Assembly: GCF_000425945.1 (NCBI RefSeq)
Contig: NZ_AUEK01000012.1
Location: 62,001 to 126,000, forward strand
Source of the DNA: Candidatus Solirubrobacter pratensis
Lineage (GTDB): Bacteria > Actinomycetota > Thermoleophilia > Solirubrobacterales > Solirubrobacteraceae
Length of the DNA stretch: 64,000 nt
Reading direction: 5' to 3'
Under the pieces are notes generated by a model. That model was given only the letters and a program-made list of their open reading frames with translations. It searched no databases and was not told where the DNA came from. Positions 33,087-41,544 of this stretch are shown one piece after another. Each line of letters starts with the position of its first letter. The first letter of the stretch is position 1. The position numbers and the translations under genes are program-made.

Positions 33087-34832
33087 ATGCCGACCACCGT
33101 CGCCGATCAGGTCGCCGGCGTGCTCAAGGCATCGGGCGTCCGGCGCGTCTACGGCTTGCCCGGCGACTCGCTCAACGGCCTCACCGACGCGATCCGCCGC
33201 GACGGCGGCCTCACGTGGGAGCACGTCCGCCACGAGGAGGCGGCGGCGTTCGCGGCCGGCGGAGAGGCCGCCGCGACCGGCGAGCTCGCCGTCTGCGCCG
33301 CCAGCTGCGGCCCGGGCAACCTGCACCTGATCAACGGCCTCTACGACGCCAACCGCAGCCGCGTCCCGGTCCTCGCGATCGCGGCGCACATCCCGCGCGA
33401 GGAGATCGGCGGCGGCTACTTCCAGGAGACGCACCCACAGGAGCTGTTCCGGGAGTGCAGCCTGTTCAGCGAGCTGGTGAGCGTCCCCGCGCAGCTCCCG
33501 CGCCTGCTCGAGATCGCGATCCGGACGGCGATCGAGCGCCGCGGCGTCGCCGTGCTCGTCATCCCCGGCGAGGTCTTCCTGGCCCAGGCGACGAGCAACT
33601 CCAGGCCGCCGCAGCCGATCATGCGCACGCAGACCGTCGCCCGGCCCGCCGACGGCGATCTCGCGAAGGCCGCCGCGCTGCTCGACCGCGCCGAGCGCCC
33701 GACGATCCTCGCCGGCGCGGGCTGCCAGGGCGCGCACGCGGAGCTGATCGGGCTCGCCCGCGCGCTCAAGGCGCCGATCGTGCACACGCTGCGCGGCAAG
33801 GAGGTCGTCGAGTACGACAACCCCTACGACGTCGGGATGACGGGGCTGCTCGGCTTCGCCTCGGGCTACCGCGCGATGGAGCACTGCGACGCGCTGCTGA
33901 TCCTCGGCGCCGACCTGCCCTACCGCGAGTTCTATCCCGACAACGTCCCGATCGTCCAGGTCGACGTCCGCGGCGAGCAGATCGGCCGCCGCGCGCATGT
34001 CGACGTCCCGCTCGTCGGCACCGTCAGGGACACCGCCTCGGCGCTCGTCTCGCTCCTGCGCCCCGATCGCGACGACGCTCACCTGCAGCGGATGCTCGCC
34101 CACTACCGCCGGACCCGCAGGCGCCTCGGAGCGCTGGCCGAGGAGAGCGCGAGCGGCGCCCGCATCCACCCGCAGTCCGTCGCGGCGGCGATCGACCGGC
34201 TCGCGACCGAGGACGCCGCGTTCCTCGCCGACGTCGGGACGCCGGTCGTGTGGGCCGCGCGCCACCTGCGCATGAACGGCAGGCGGCGGCTGATCGGCTC
34301 CTTCGCCCACGGCACCATGGCCAATGCGCTGCCGCAGGCGATCGGCGTGCAGGCGAGCCACCCCGGCCGCCAGGTGATCACGCTCTCCGGCGACGGCGGG
34401 CTCGCGATGCTGCTCGGCGAGCTGATCACGCTCCGCCAGCTGCGGCTGCCGGTCAAGGTCGTCGTCTTCGACAACTCCGCGCTCGCCTTCGTCGAGCTCG
34501 AGATGAAGGCGGCGGGGATCGTGAACTTCGGCACCGGGCTCGAGAACCCCGACTTCTCCTCGGTGGCCCGCTCGCTCGGCCTCTACGGCGTGCGCGTCGA
34601 GCGCCCGGAGGAGCTCGAGGACGGGCTGCGCGCCGCGCTCGACCACCAGGGACCCGCCGTCGTCGACGTCCTCACCGCCCGCCACGAGCTCTCGCTGCCC
34701 CCGAAGATCACGTTCAAGCAGGCCGGCGGCTTCGCGCTGTGGGCGACGCGCAGCGTCCTCTCCGGCCGCGGCGACCAGCTCGTCGAGCTCGCCAGGACCA
34801 ACGTCCGCCAGCTCGAGCTGGAGGGGCTGTGA
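33087..34832 (+). CDS. ThDP enzyme of the pyruvate oxidase/PoxB type
   Basis: 581 residues with the three ThDP-enzyme domains: Pyr domain with the HVRHEEAAAFAAGGEA catalytic-Glu helix, a central domain containing FAD-like contacts (LILGADLPYREFYPDNVP), and a PP domain with the GDGGLAML ... FDN metal-ThDP motif. The N-terminus (GVRRVYGLPGDSLNGLTDAI) is characteristic of pyruvate dehydrogenase (quinone)/PoxB-like proteins. It would decarboxylate pyruvate to acetate, passing electrons to quinone or oxygen. The membrane-binding C-terminal helix of E. coli PoxB is not obvious here. Confidence 0.85.
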   Translation: MPTTVADQVAGVLKASGVRRVYGLPGDSLNGLTDAIRRDGGLTWEHVRHEEAAAFAAGGEAAATGELAVCAASCGPGNLHLINGLYDANRSRVPVLAIAAHIPREEIGGGYFQETHPQELFRECSLFSELVSVPAQLPRLLEIAIRTAIERRGVAVLVIPGEVFLAQATSNSRPPQPIMRTQTVARPADGDLAKAAALLDRAERPTILAGAGCQGAHAELIGLARALKAPIVHTLRGKEVVEYDNPYDVGMTGLLGFASGYRAMEHCDALLILGADLPYREFYPDNVPIVQVDVRGEQIGRRAHVDVPLVGTVRDTASALVSLLRPDRDDAHLQRMLAHYRRTRRRLGALAEESASGARIHPQSVAAAIDRLATEDAAFLADVGTPVVWAARHLRMNGRRRLIGSFAHGTMANALPQAIGVQASHPGRQVITLSGDGGLAMLLGELITLRQLRLPVKVVVFDNSALAFVELEMKAAGIVNFGTGLENPDFSSVARSLGLYGVRVERPEELEDGLRAALDHQGPAVVDVLTARHELSLPPKITFKQAGGFALWATRSVLSGRGDQLVELARTNVRQLELEGL

Positions 34833-35206
34833 GCGGTCGACACGATGGACGACCCTCGCCGCGACCTCGCCCCGCCCTGTTGCCTTTGCCGTCTCCGCCC
34901 GCGTGGACCGAGAAGCCGGTTCGCGGCGATCGCGCGCGATCGGTCTCGCCCCCTGACGCGCAGTTGACGTTCGCCGGGAGAGACGGGCCGCGCGCGGAGA
35001 TCGCGTCGCGGCTGGGATCACGGCGTGCTCGCGGCCGTCGCGCCGTGCTGGCGCCGGTGAACGTCAACGGCGGCAGGTAAGGGGAGCGAGGGCGAGCCGC
35101 GTGCCCCCGACGATCACCGCGTGCCGGGGGTGCGCGACGTTCCTTAGGTCACCCCCTGGCACCACCGCGCGGAGGCGGTCGATCGCGACGGAGGCGGCGG
35201 GAGGAC
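34833..35206. other. Gene-free region with inverted repeat and dispersed repeat
   Basis: No convincing gene. It holds an inverted pair of 15-base elements, GTTGACGTTCGCCGG at 34963-34977 and its near-complement at 35054-35068 (14 of 15 matching), and one copy of the repeat described below. The 60-residue open frame on the minus strand at 35064-35246 is GC-driven and has no support. Confidence 0.4.
35012..35097 (+). repeat. Dispersed repeat, copy 1
   Basis: About 85 bases, starting CTGGGATCACGGCGTGCTCG and containing GGTGAACGTCAACGGCGGC; a copy with the same order and about 85% identity lies at 44897-44985. Both copies sit in gene-poor sequence. Short indels between them preserve the order, which fits a repeated non-coding element. 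Confidence 0.6.
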
Positions 35207-35488
35207 TCAGGGTTCCGAGGGCGAGGACGCCGGCGACGACGGCCACGTCCAGGTGGACGTTTCGATCTTCGTCGCGGGCACGAGCACGTGCAGCGGCTGG
35301 GAGACCACCTGGCCGTTGATGATCGTGGCGCCGATGTCCACGCTGAGCGGCCCGACGGCCGGCGGAGTGAAGGACATCAGGACCGGGGCGGCGTTCGGCG
35401 GGGGCGGCGCGGTCGCCGCGCTCGCAGCCGCGGGGGCGGCCAGCGCGAGCAGGCCGGCGGCCGCCGTCAGGGTGAGCGTGCGACGCAT
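35207..35488 (-). CDS. Small secreted protein (Sec signal peptide)
   Basis: 93 residues. The N-terminus is a typical Sec signal, MRRTLTLTAAAGLLALAA followed by PAAASAATA with an AxA cleavage site. The mature part is Pro/Val-rich (NAAPVLMSFTPPAVGPLSV, INGQVVSQPLHVLVPATK). Start overlaps the previous gene by TGATG, so it is co-translated with another secreted protein. Function unknown. Confidence 0.6.
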   Translation of the reverse strand: MRRTLTLTAAAGLLALAAPAAASAATAPPPPNAAPVLMSFTPPAVGPLSVDIGATIINGQVVSQPLHVLVPATKIETSTWTWPSSPASSPSEP

Positions 35489-35856
35489 CAGCCGTTCCCT
35501 CCCGCCGCGCCGGAGACCTGGCCGCCGGAGAGCGCGCCGCCCGCGGAGACCTGGTTGTTGGTGTTGATGAACGTCGACGGCGCGGTGGTGATGATGGTCG
35601 GGCCGATCACGGCGGCCACCTGGCCGACGGTCGGACCCGTGAAGCCCAGCGAGGCCGCAGGCGTGCCCGCCCAGCCGGCGGCGCTCAGGCCCGGCGCCCA
35701 GCCGGCGGGCAGGGTCGCGGCAGGAAGCTTCCAGCCGGCCGTGGGTGTGGGCGTCGGGGGAAAGGTCGCGGCGTGCGCACCGGCGGCCGGGACGGCGATC
35801 GCCGCCGTCGTCAGCACGGCGGCTATGGCCGCACCGCGCTTGCAGGACAGGTTCAT
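35488..35856 (-). CDS. Small secreted protein (Sec signal peptide)
   Basis: 122 residues from ATG 35856, chosen because AAGGAG lies 8 bases upstream; the ATG at 35862 is only 2 bases from it. Signal peptide MNLSCKRGAAIAAVLTTAAI with AHA at the cleavage site. The mature part is Pro/Thr/Ala/Gly-rich and ends with repeated Gly/Asn, QVSAGGALSGGQVSGAAGGNG. Probably an exported low-complexity protein; function unknown. Confidence 0.6.
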   Translation of the reverse strand: MNLSCKRGAAIAAVLTTAAIAVPAAGAHAATFPPTPTPTAGWKLPAATLPAGWAPGLSAAGWAGTPAASLGFTGPTVGQVAAVIGPTIITTAPSTFINTNNQVSAGGALSGGQVSGAAGGNG

Positions 35857-35917
35857 CTGCATGGCTCCTTCGCAGGCGGCCGATCCCGGCCGCTGGGTCA
35901 TGTAGTTGACCAAGACA

Positions 35918-36946
35918 CTAAGAACGGCGGCGTGCCCGGCCCCCTGTTCCGCGGAACGGTTGGATCTGACCTGACGGGGTGCCGGTGGCGCGCTTGACCG
36001 CGAGCTCAGGCACCACGACCGGAGTCGAGAGGCTGGATTCCGGCACACAGCCGGGCACGCGCGCGAGCCGCAGCGCGATCGCGACGAACTCCGCGACGAA
36101 CGGCGTGCAGGCGTCGCGCCGCCACGCGACCGAGACCGACGCCGGCGGAATGTCGGCGACAGGCACGAACGCCAGGCCCGGACGGGCATAGAAGCGCCGC
36201 GACGACGCCTGCGTGAACGCCATCCCCTGGCCGCGCATGATCGCCTCGAAGCACTCGTCGACGGTCGTCGCCTCCGCCCCCACGTTGACCGGATGCCCGT
36301 CCCGCTGGTCGACCGCGAGCCAGTAGTCGCGCCAGTAGCCCGGGGCGCGCCGCGCGACGAACGGCTCGTCCACGAGCATCTCGGTCACCACCTCGCTGCG
36401 GGCCGCGACCGGGAAGCGGTCGGCGACGACGAGCACGCGCGGCTCGATGAACAGCGGCTCGGAGGCCAGCCACTCCGATGCCGGCAGCGGTGGCCGCACG
36501 AACGCGACGTCGACCTTGCCGTCGGCAAGCCCGCACGAAGGATCGGCGAACCCGAACTGGCGCATCTCGACGTGCACCTGAGGGTGAAGCGTCTCGAATG
36601 CCTCGAGGATCGACGGCGTCAGCTCGGCCGCGGCGTTGGCGACGAAGCCGACGAGGAAGCGCCCGCGCTCGCCGCGGGCCGCTTCGCGCGTCGCTTGGAG
36701 CGCGCGCTCGGCGCTGACCAGCACGCGGCGGGCCTCCTCCAGCAGCACGGCGCCCGCCGGGGTGAGCTCGACGTGCCGGCTCGTGCGCTCCAGCAGCTGC
36801 GCGCCGACGAGCTGCTCGAGCTTGTGGATCTGGGTGCTCAGCGCGGGCTGGCTGAGGTGCAGGCGCATCGCGGCATGGCCGAAGTGCAGCTCCTCCGCCA
36901 CCGCCACGAAGTACCGGAGCAGCCTGAGGTCGATGTCGCACCCCAT
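35918..36946 (-). CDS. LysR-family regulator of the adjacent operon
   Basis: 342 residues. N-terminal winged helix (LLRYFVAVAEELHFGHAAMR, ALSTQIHKLEQLVGAQLLER), then the periplasmic-binding-like effector domain (FLVGFVANAAAELTPSILEAF ... GQGMAFTQASSRRFY). The final 45 residues after CVPESSLST form an extra tail rich in Pro/Gly/Arg. It is divergent from the SCP2-like/hydrolase genes, with a perfect palindrome in the gap, so it very likely controls them. Confidence 0.9.
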   Translation of the reverse strand: MGCDIDLRLLRYFVAVAEELHFGHAAMRLHLSQPALSTQIHKLEQLVGAQLLERTSRHVELTPAGAVLLEEARRVLVSAERALQATREAARGERGRFLVGFVANAAAELTPSILEAFETLHPQVHVEMRQFGFADPSCGLADGKVDVAFVRPPLPASEWLASEPLFIEPRVLVVADRFPVAARSEVVTEMLVDEPFVARRAPGYWRDYWLAVDQRDGHPVNVGAEATTVDECFEAIMRGQGMAFTQASSRRFYARPGLAFVPVADIPPASVSVAWRRDACTPFVAEFVAIALRLARVPGCVPESSLSTPVVVPELAVKRATGTPSGQIQPFRGTGGRARRRS

Positions 36947-36978
36947 GTAGCACTACCGTAGTCACGGACGATGAGTGC

Positions 36979-37001
36979 ATCGATAGGCACTGCCTATCGA
37001 T
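36979..37001. promoter_or_regulatory. Perfect palindrome, LysR-type operator
   Basis: The 11-base arms ATCGATAGGCA and TGCCTATCGAT flank a single central base, giving an exact 23-base dyad. It lies 33 bases before the LysR ATG side and 82 bases before the ATG of the divergent operon (37084). This is the best regulatory dyad in the window and fits a LysR T-N11-A site. Confidence 0.6.
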
Positions 37002-37083
37002 TCCTCCTGCATCTGCATTGGTTTCGCACGCTCCTGCTGCCTAGCGTCGGTACTAGGCCAGTATCACTCGACCAGGAGGTGAG

Positions 37084-37470
37084 ATGCCGACTCCACAAGC
37101 GTGGGCAGAGTCGTTCAGGCAGGCCACGAACGAGGACGCCCTGATCGGCGCGCACGGCAGGCAGTACTCGTGCACCTACATGCTCGACATGCAAGAGCAG
37201 CGAGTCATCGTCGAGATGCACAAGGGCCGCGTCGAGAGGATCAACCTCGACCCGCAGCCGCTCGACGACTATCAGTTCGCGCTGCGCGCTCCGGCGAAGA
37301 CGTGGCGTGGCATGGGCGAGCGCGTACCCAAGCCGATGTACCACGGCATCTGGGCCGCCTCCTTCCGCGAAGGCCTCAGCATGGAGGGCGAGCTCCTCGT
37401 GCTGATGCAGAACCTGAACTGCTTCACGCGCCAGGTCGAGCTCCTGCGCGAGACCGGAGTCCCCGTATGA
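37084..37470 (+). CDS. SCP2-like small protein
   Basis: 128 residues, AGGAGGTGAG before ATG 37084. The core (YMLDMQEQRVIVEMHKGRVERI, QFALRAPAKTWRGM) resembles the sterol-carrier-protein-2 fold, which binds hydrophobic ligands; the match is by pattern only. It overlaps the downstream hydrolase by ATGA, and both are controlled by the divergent LysR gene. The protein may carry or present substrate for that hydrolase (inference). Confidence 0.55.
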   Translation: MPTPQAWAESFRQATNEDALIGAHGRQYSCTYMLDMQEQRVIVEMHKGRVERINLDPQPLDDYQFALRAPAKTWRGMGERVPKPMYHGIWAASFREGLSMEGELLVLMQNLNCFTRQVELLRETGVPV

Positions 37471-38384
37471 GCGCTCAGATCTCCCCCGTCACGGGGCACT
37501 ACGTCACGTTCTCGGTCGAGGATCCCGACCTCGGCGGCGAGTACAAGGTCTTCTATCTCGAGAACGGGCAGGGCCGGCCGCTGGTGTGTCAGCACACGGC
37601 CGGCTGCCACAACCACCAGTGGCGCGACCTGCTCGAGGACCCGGAGATCACGGCCGACCACCGCGTGATCGCGTACGACCTGCCGCGCCATGGCAAGTCC
37701 GACCCGCCGAACGACCGCCGCTGGTGGGAGGAGGAGTACCGGCTGACGGCGGACTTCTACACGAAGTTCATCGTCGCGCTGTGCGACGCGCTGGAGCTCG
37801 AGGACCCGATCTTCATGGGCTCCTCGTTCGGCGGCAACGTCGCGCTGCAGCTGGCCTACCGCTACCCGGACCGCTTCGCCGCCGTGATCCCGGTCGAGGC
37901 CGCCGCGTACTCGCCCGGCTTCTTCCTCGACTGGTGGCACCGCCCGGACGCCAACGCGGCTCAGGTCTGCGCTTCGGGCACCTGGGACCTGATGGCGCCG
38001 ATGTCGCCGGACCGCGACCGCTGGAAGACGTGGTTCTACTACACGCAGGGCTCGGAGGCCTTCCGCGGCGACCTGTACTTCTACTCCGTCGACCACGACC
38101 TGCGCGAGCACCTGTCGGAGATCGACGGCGAGCGCTGCCCGGTCGTGATGATGACGGGCACCTACGACTACCTGACGACGCCGGAGATGACCGCGGAGAC
38201 CGCGAGCCGGATCCGGGGCGCGGAGTTCATCGTCATGGAGGACATCGGGCACTTCCCGATGAGCGAGAACTATCCGGTGTTCAAGCGTTACCTCGAGCAG
38301 GCACTCGAGCAGATCGAGTCGCGGCTCCCCGCACCTCACGCCGGCAACGGGCGGACTCCTGAGATCCACCGCCAGGCGGCGTGA
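37467..38384 (+). CDS. Alpha/beta hydrolase
   Basis: 305 residues. Nucleophile elbow GSSFGGN (Ser), oxyanion region CQHTAGCHNHQWRDLL, catalytic acid-His region near VVMMTGTYDYLTTPEM and DIGHFPMSENYP. The spacing suits a canonical alpha/beta-hydrolase with a cap (WWHRPDANAAQVC). It starts ATGA-coupled to the SCP2-like gene. A strong hairpin follows its stop. Substrate unknown. Confidence 0.85.
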   Translation: MSAQISPVTGHYVTFSVEDPDLGGEYKVFYLENGQGRPLVCQHTAGCHNHQWRDLLEDPEITADHRVIAYDLPRHGKSDPPNDRRWWEEEYRLTADFYTKFIVALCDALELEDPIFMGSSFGGNVALQLAYRYPDRFAAVIPVEAAAYSPGFFLDWWHRPDANAAQVCASGTWDLMAPMSPDRDRWKTWFYYTQGSEAFRGDLYFYSVDHDLREHLSEIDGERCPVVMMTGTYDYLTTPEMTAETASRIRGAEFIVMEDIGHFPMSENYPVFKRYLEQALEQIESRLPAPHAGNGRTPEIHRQAA

Positions 38385-38388
38385 GCAC

Positions 38389-38424
38389 GCGCCGCGCCGG
38401 CGTCCTTCCCCGCCGGCGCGGCGC
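38389..38424 (+). terminator. GC-rich hairpin terminator after the hydrolase
   Basis: A perfect 14-bp stem, GCGCCGCGCCGGCG and CGCCGGCGCGGCGC, with an 8-base loop, starts 4 bases after the stop codon. The U tract is missing, as usual in high-GC actinobacteria. It would separate the operon from the following FUSC gene. Confidence 0.6.
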
Positions 38425-38471
38425 CCCTGCCCTCAGCGGCGGGCACGACGTCCTGCCCGCGCGCGAACCAT

Positions 38472-40571
38472 GTGATCCTGCAGGGAGTGAACTGGCTCCG
38501 GCGGCACGACCCGATGCTCTCCGCGCTGCGGCGGGCCACGCGGACGGCGATCGTGATGCCGGCGATGTTCGCGCTCGGCAAGCAGGTGATCGGCAACCCG
38601 ACCGTCGCGACGTTCGCCGCGTTCGGCTCGTTCGCGATGCTGCTGCTCGTCGACTTCGCCGGGCCGATGCGCTCGCGCCTGCAGGCGCAGGCCGCGCTGG
38701 CGCTGACCGGGGCCGTGTTCGTGTGCTTCGGCACGCTCGCGTCGCAGACGACGTGGCTCGCCGCGCTCGCGATGGCGGTCGTCGCGTTCGGCGTGCTGTT
38801 CGCCGGCGTCGTGAGCTCGGTGCTGGCGGCGGCGACGACCTCGCTGCTGGTCGCCTTCACGCTGCCCGTCACGCTGCCGGGGCCGGCTTCGTCGATCCCC
38901 GACCGGCTGGCCGGCTGGGGCCTCGCTTCGGGCGGCGCGCTGCTCGCCGTCGCTCTGCTGTGGCCGGCGCCGGCGCGGGACCCGGTGCGCAGCGCGGCGA
39001 TCCGGGCCTGCCGCGCGCTGGCGACGCGCCTGCGCGGCGCCGCGAGCGAGGCCGGCGAGGCGGTGAAGGCGCTGCACGACGTGTTCTTCGCGACGCCGTA
39101 CCGGCCGACCGGGCTGAGCACCGCCGCGCGCTCCGTCGTGCGGCTGGTCGACGAGCTGAAGTGGCTCGACTCGATCGTCCCCGCGGATGTGCCGGCGGCG
39201 CGCGGCGCCGGGACCGTCTGCGGCGCCGCGGCCGCGGTGCTCGAGCGCGGCGCCGACCTGCTCGACGCGCCGGCGCTCCCGCCCGACGGGCTCCACCGGG
39301 CGCTGGAGGAGCTGCGCGCCCGGCTCGCCGAGCTCGAGCGCGAGGCGATGCGGATGCTGCCGGCGCCGTCGTCGCTGGACCCGACCTTCCGGGCGCACGA
39401 GCTCAGCTACGTCGTCTCGCAGATCGCCGGCAACATCGATCTCGCGGCGGCCGCCGAGCGCCGCAGCTGGCTGGAGCAGCTGCTCGGCCGCCGGCCGTCC
39501 GGGCTGACGAGCCCGCTGTCGGCGGCACACGAGCGCGCGGGCGCACACGTCGAGCGCAGCTCGCTGTGGCTGCAGAACAGCGTCCGCGGCGCGGTGGCGC
39601 TCGGGCTCGCGGTGCTGGTGGCCGACCTCTCCAACGTGCAGCACGCGTTCTGGGTCGTGCTCGGCACGCTCTCCGTGCTGCGCTCGAACGCGCTCAGCAC
39701 CGGCCAGGGCGTGCTCCAGGGCGTGCTCGGCACGCTCGCCGGGTTCGTCGTGGGCGCCGTGCTCGTCTCGCTGATCGGGACGAACACCGCGCTGCTGTGG
39801 GTGCTGCTGCCGCCGGCGGTGCTGTTCGCCGGGCTGGCGCCCGCGACGATCTCCTTCGCCGCCGGCCAGGCCGCGTTCACGCTGGTGCTGCTGATCCTCT
39901 TCAACCTGCTCGCCCTACAGGGCTGGGAGGTCGGGCTGGTGCGGATCGAGGACGTCCTGCTCGGCTGCGCCGTGAGCCTGCTCGTGGGCCTGCTGTTCTG
40001 GCCGCGCGGCGCCTCGACGGCGCTCGGCAGGGCGCTCTCGGCGGCATACGTCGACAGCGCCGCCTACCTCGCCGCCGCGGTGCGCTTCGGCGCGCTGCGC
40101 GGCGCGCCGCCGTCCGCCGAGGCGGCGCGCGCCGCGGCCGCCTCGCGCCGCCTCGACGACACGTTCCGCAGCTACCTCGCGGAGCGCGGTGCCAAGCCCC
40201 TCCCCCTCGCCGACGTCACGAGCCTCGTCACCGGCGTCGTCGGCCTGCGGCTCGCGGGCGACGCGGTGCTCGACCTGTGGCGCGAACGCGGCTCTGACGG
40301 CGCCGCCGATCCGGCGGGCCGCGAGCTGGCGGCGAGCGGCGAGCGCATGGCCGTCTGGTACGACGGCTTCGCGGCGAGCCTCGACGGCGACCGGCCGGTT
40401 CCCGAGCCGGTGACGCGCGACGAGCTCGCCGAGCGGCGTCTCGTGGACGCGCTCGACGGCGAGGCAGGCGACACCGCCGTGCGGCTGATCTGGACCGGCG
40501 ACCACCTCGACGCGGCGCGCCGGCTGCAGGCGACGCTCGCCGGCCCGGCGCGGACGCTGTCCGGGGCCTAG
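38472..40571 (+). CDS. FUSC-family membrane protein (aromatic-acid/fusaric-acid-resistance type)
   Basis: 699 residues. Two sets of about six hydrophobic helices (residues 25-160 and 375-520) flank a soluble central domain, and a C-terminal soluble domain follows. This is the YccC/FUSC exporter design. The second set contains HAFWVVLGTLSVLRSNALSTG, a recognisable FUSC motif. Start uncertain: GTG 38472 or the GTG at 38487. It may export an organic acid or aromatic compound. Confidence 0.8.
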   Translation: MILQGVNWLRRHDPMLSALRRATRTAIVMPAMFALGKQVIGNPTVATFAAFGSFAMLLLVDFAGPMRSRLQAQAALALTGAVFVCFGTLASQTTWLAALAMAVVAFGVLFAGVVSSVLAAATTSLLVAFTLPVTLPGPASSIPDRLAGWGLASGGALLAVALLWPAPARDPVRSAAIRACRALATRLRGAASEAGEAVKALHDVFFATPYRPTGLSTAARSVVRLVDELKWLDSIVPADVPAARGAGTVCGAAAAVLERGADLLDAPALPPDGLHRALEELRARLAELEREAMRMLPAPSSLDPTFRAHELSYVVSQIAGNIDLAAAAERRSWLEQLLGRRPSGLTSPLSAAHERAGAHVERSSLWLQNSVRGAVALGLAVLVADLSNVQHAFWVVLGTLSVLRSNALSTGQGVLQGVLGTLAGFVVGAVLVSLIGTNTALLWVLLPPAVLFAGLAPATISFAAGQAAFTLVLLILFNLLALQGWEVGLVRIEDVLLGCAVSLLVGLLFWPRGASTALGRALSAAYVDSAAYLAAAVRFGALRGAPPSAEAARAAAASRRLDDTFRSYLAERGAKPLPLADVTSLVTGVVGLRLAGDAVLDLWRERGSDGAADPAGRELAASGERMAVWYDGFAASLDGDRPVPEPVTRDELAERRLVDALDGEAGDTAVRLIWTGDHLDAARRLQATLAGPARTLSGA

Positions 40572-40635
40572 ACCGGGTTCGCGAGTGGGCTGACCGGCGA
40601 GGGTCGCGCACGATCGGCAGCTCGTGCAGCGAGCG

Positions 40636-40836
40636 CTATCGGCGCCAGAACGCCAAGCGCTGAACGGACGCCTTCAGGATCGCGCTCGAAGGGATGTGCA
40701 GATCGCGGCGGTCTTGCAACGCGTCGAACGGGCTGAGCCGGATCTCGCCGCCCGTGCCGAGCACGACGTGGCCGTCGTCCGCGCGCGTGCCGTCGACGAT
40801 GATCCAGCCGCGCTCGACTCGCATGTTGTCGCCCAT
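40636..40836 (-). CDS. Small hypothetical protein
   Basis: 66 residues: MGDNMRVERGWIIVDGTRAD, then LSPFDALQDRRDLHI and a basic end RLAFWRR. Beta-rich appearance, no membrane segment or known motif. It lies in the same direction as the response regulator gene, between it and the FUSC gene (tail to tail). Weakly supported. Confidence 0.4.
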   Translation of the reverse strand: MGDNMRVERGWIIVDGTRADDGHVVLGTGGEIRLSPFDALQDRRDLHIPSSAILKASVQRLAFWRR

Positions 40837-40890
40837 CCACCGAGCCTAGCCACGACCCAACGCGGCGAGACCCGTCCGCGCTGCTGATCT

Positions 40891-41544
40891 TCACGCGGCT
40901 TCTCCGGCGTCGTGGGCGAGCAGCGCGATCTGGACGCGGTTGTTGAACTCGAGCTTTTCCAGCATGCGTGAGACGTGCGCCTTGACGGTCGCCACGCTCA
41001 TATAGAGGTCGCGGCTGATCTCGGCGTTGGACTTGCCGAGGCCGACGGCGACGGCGACCTCGCGCTCGCGGTCGGTGAGGCGGTCGAGTTGCTCGCGGGC
41101 CCGGCGCCGGCGGTCGCCGAGGCCGTCGCCGGTGACGTGGCCGATGAGGCGGCGCGTGACGGCCGGCGAGAGCATCGGCTCGCCGGCGGCGACCGCGACG
41201 ACGGCGCGGACGAGGTCCGCGGGTGGGGTGTCCTTGAGGAGGAATCCGCTCGCGCCGGCGCGGAGGGCGCGCACGACGTCGTCGCCGGCCTCGAAGGTGG
41301 TGAGGACGATGACCTCGGGGGCGTCGTCCTGGGTGCGCAGCAGCTCGGTGGCGGTGAGGCCGTCCATCCCGGGCATCCGGATGTCCATCAAGACGACATC
41401 GGGCTCCTGCTTGGCCACCGCGTGGCCGACCTCGGTGCCGTCGGCGACCTCGCCGACGATCGTGATCTCCGGGGCGCCTGCGAGCAGCATCGACAGGCCG
41501 GCGCGGACGAGCGCGTCGTCGTCGACGACCAGCACCCACGTCAT
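40891..41544 (-). CDS. NarL-type response regulator (orphan)
   Basis: 217 residues from ATG 41544. Receiver domain with phospho-acceptor Asp in VVLMDIRMPGMDGL, Thr in VIVLTTFEAGDDVV and Lys in FLLKDTPP. C-terminal LuxR HTH, LTDREREVAVAVGLGKSN and TVKAHVSRMLEKLEFNN. The N-terminal end abuts an MMPL pseudogene: the start codon lies inside the remains of MMPL on the other strand, so its native promoter and probably its kinase partner are gone. Expression is doubtful. Confidence 0.85.
   Translation of the reverse strand: MTWVLVVDDDALVRAGLSMLLAGAPEITIVGEVADGTEVGHAVAKQEPDVVLMDIRMPGMDGLTATELLRTQDDAPEVIVLTTFEAGDDVVRALRAGASGFLLKDTPPADLVRAVVAVAAGEPMLSPAVTRRLIGHVTGDGLGDRRRRAREQLDRLTDREREVAVAVGLGKSNAEISRDLYMSVATVKAHVSRMLEKLEFNNRVQIALLAHDAGEAA

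Noticed and set aside
33215..35080. 621-residue plus-strand open frame overlapping the PoxB-type gene
   Set aside because: Shifted frame of a gene with full ThDP motifs; its composition is shadow-like, and only its last codons lie in repeat copy 1.
35064..35246. 60-residue minus-strand ORF near repeat copy 1
   Set aside because: No ribosome-binding site, overlaps the following gene and the repeat.
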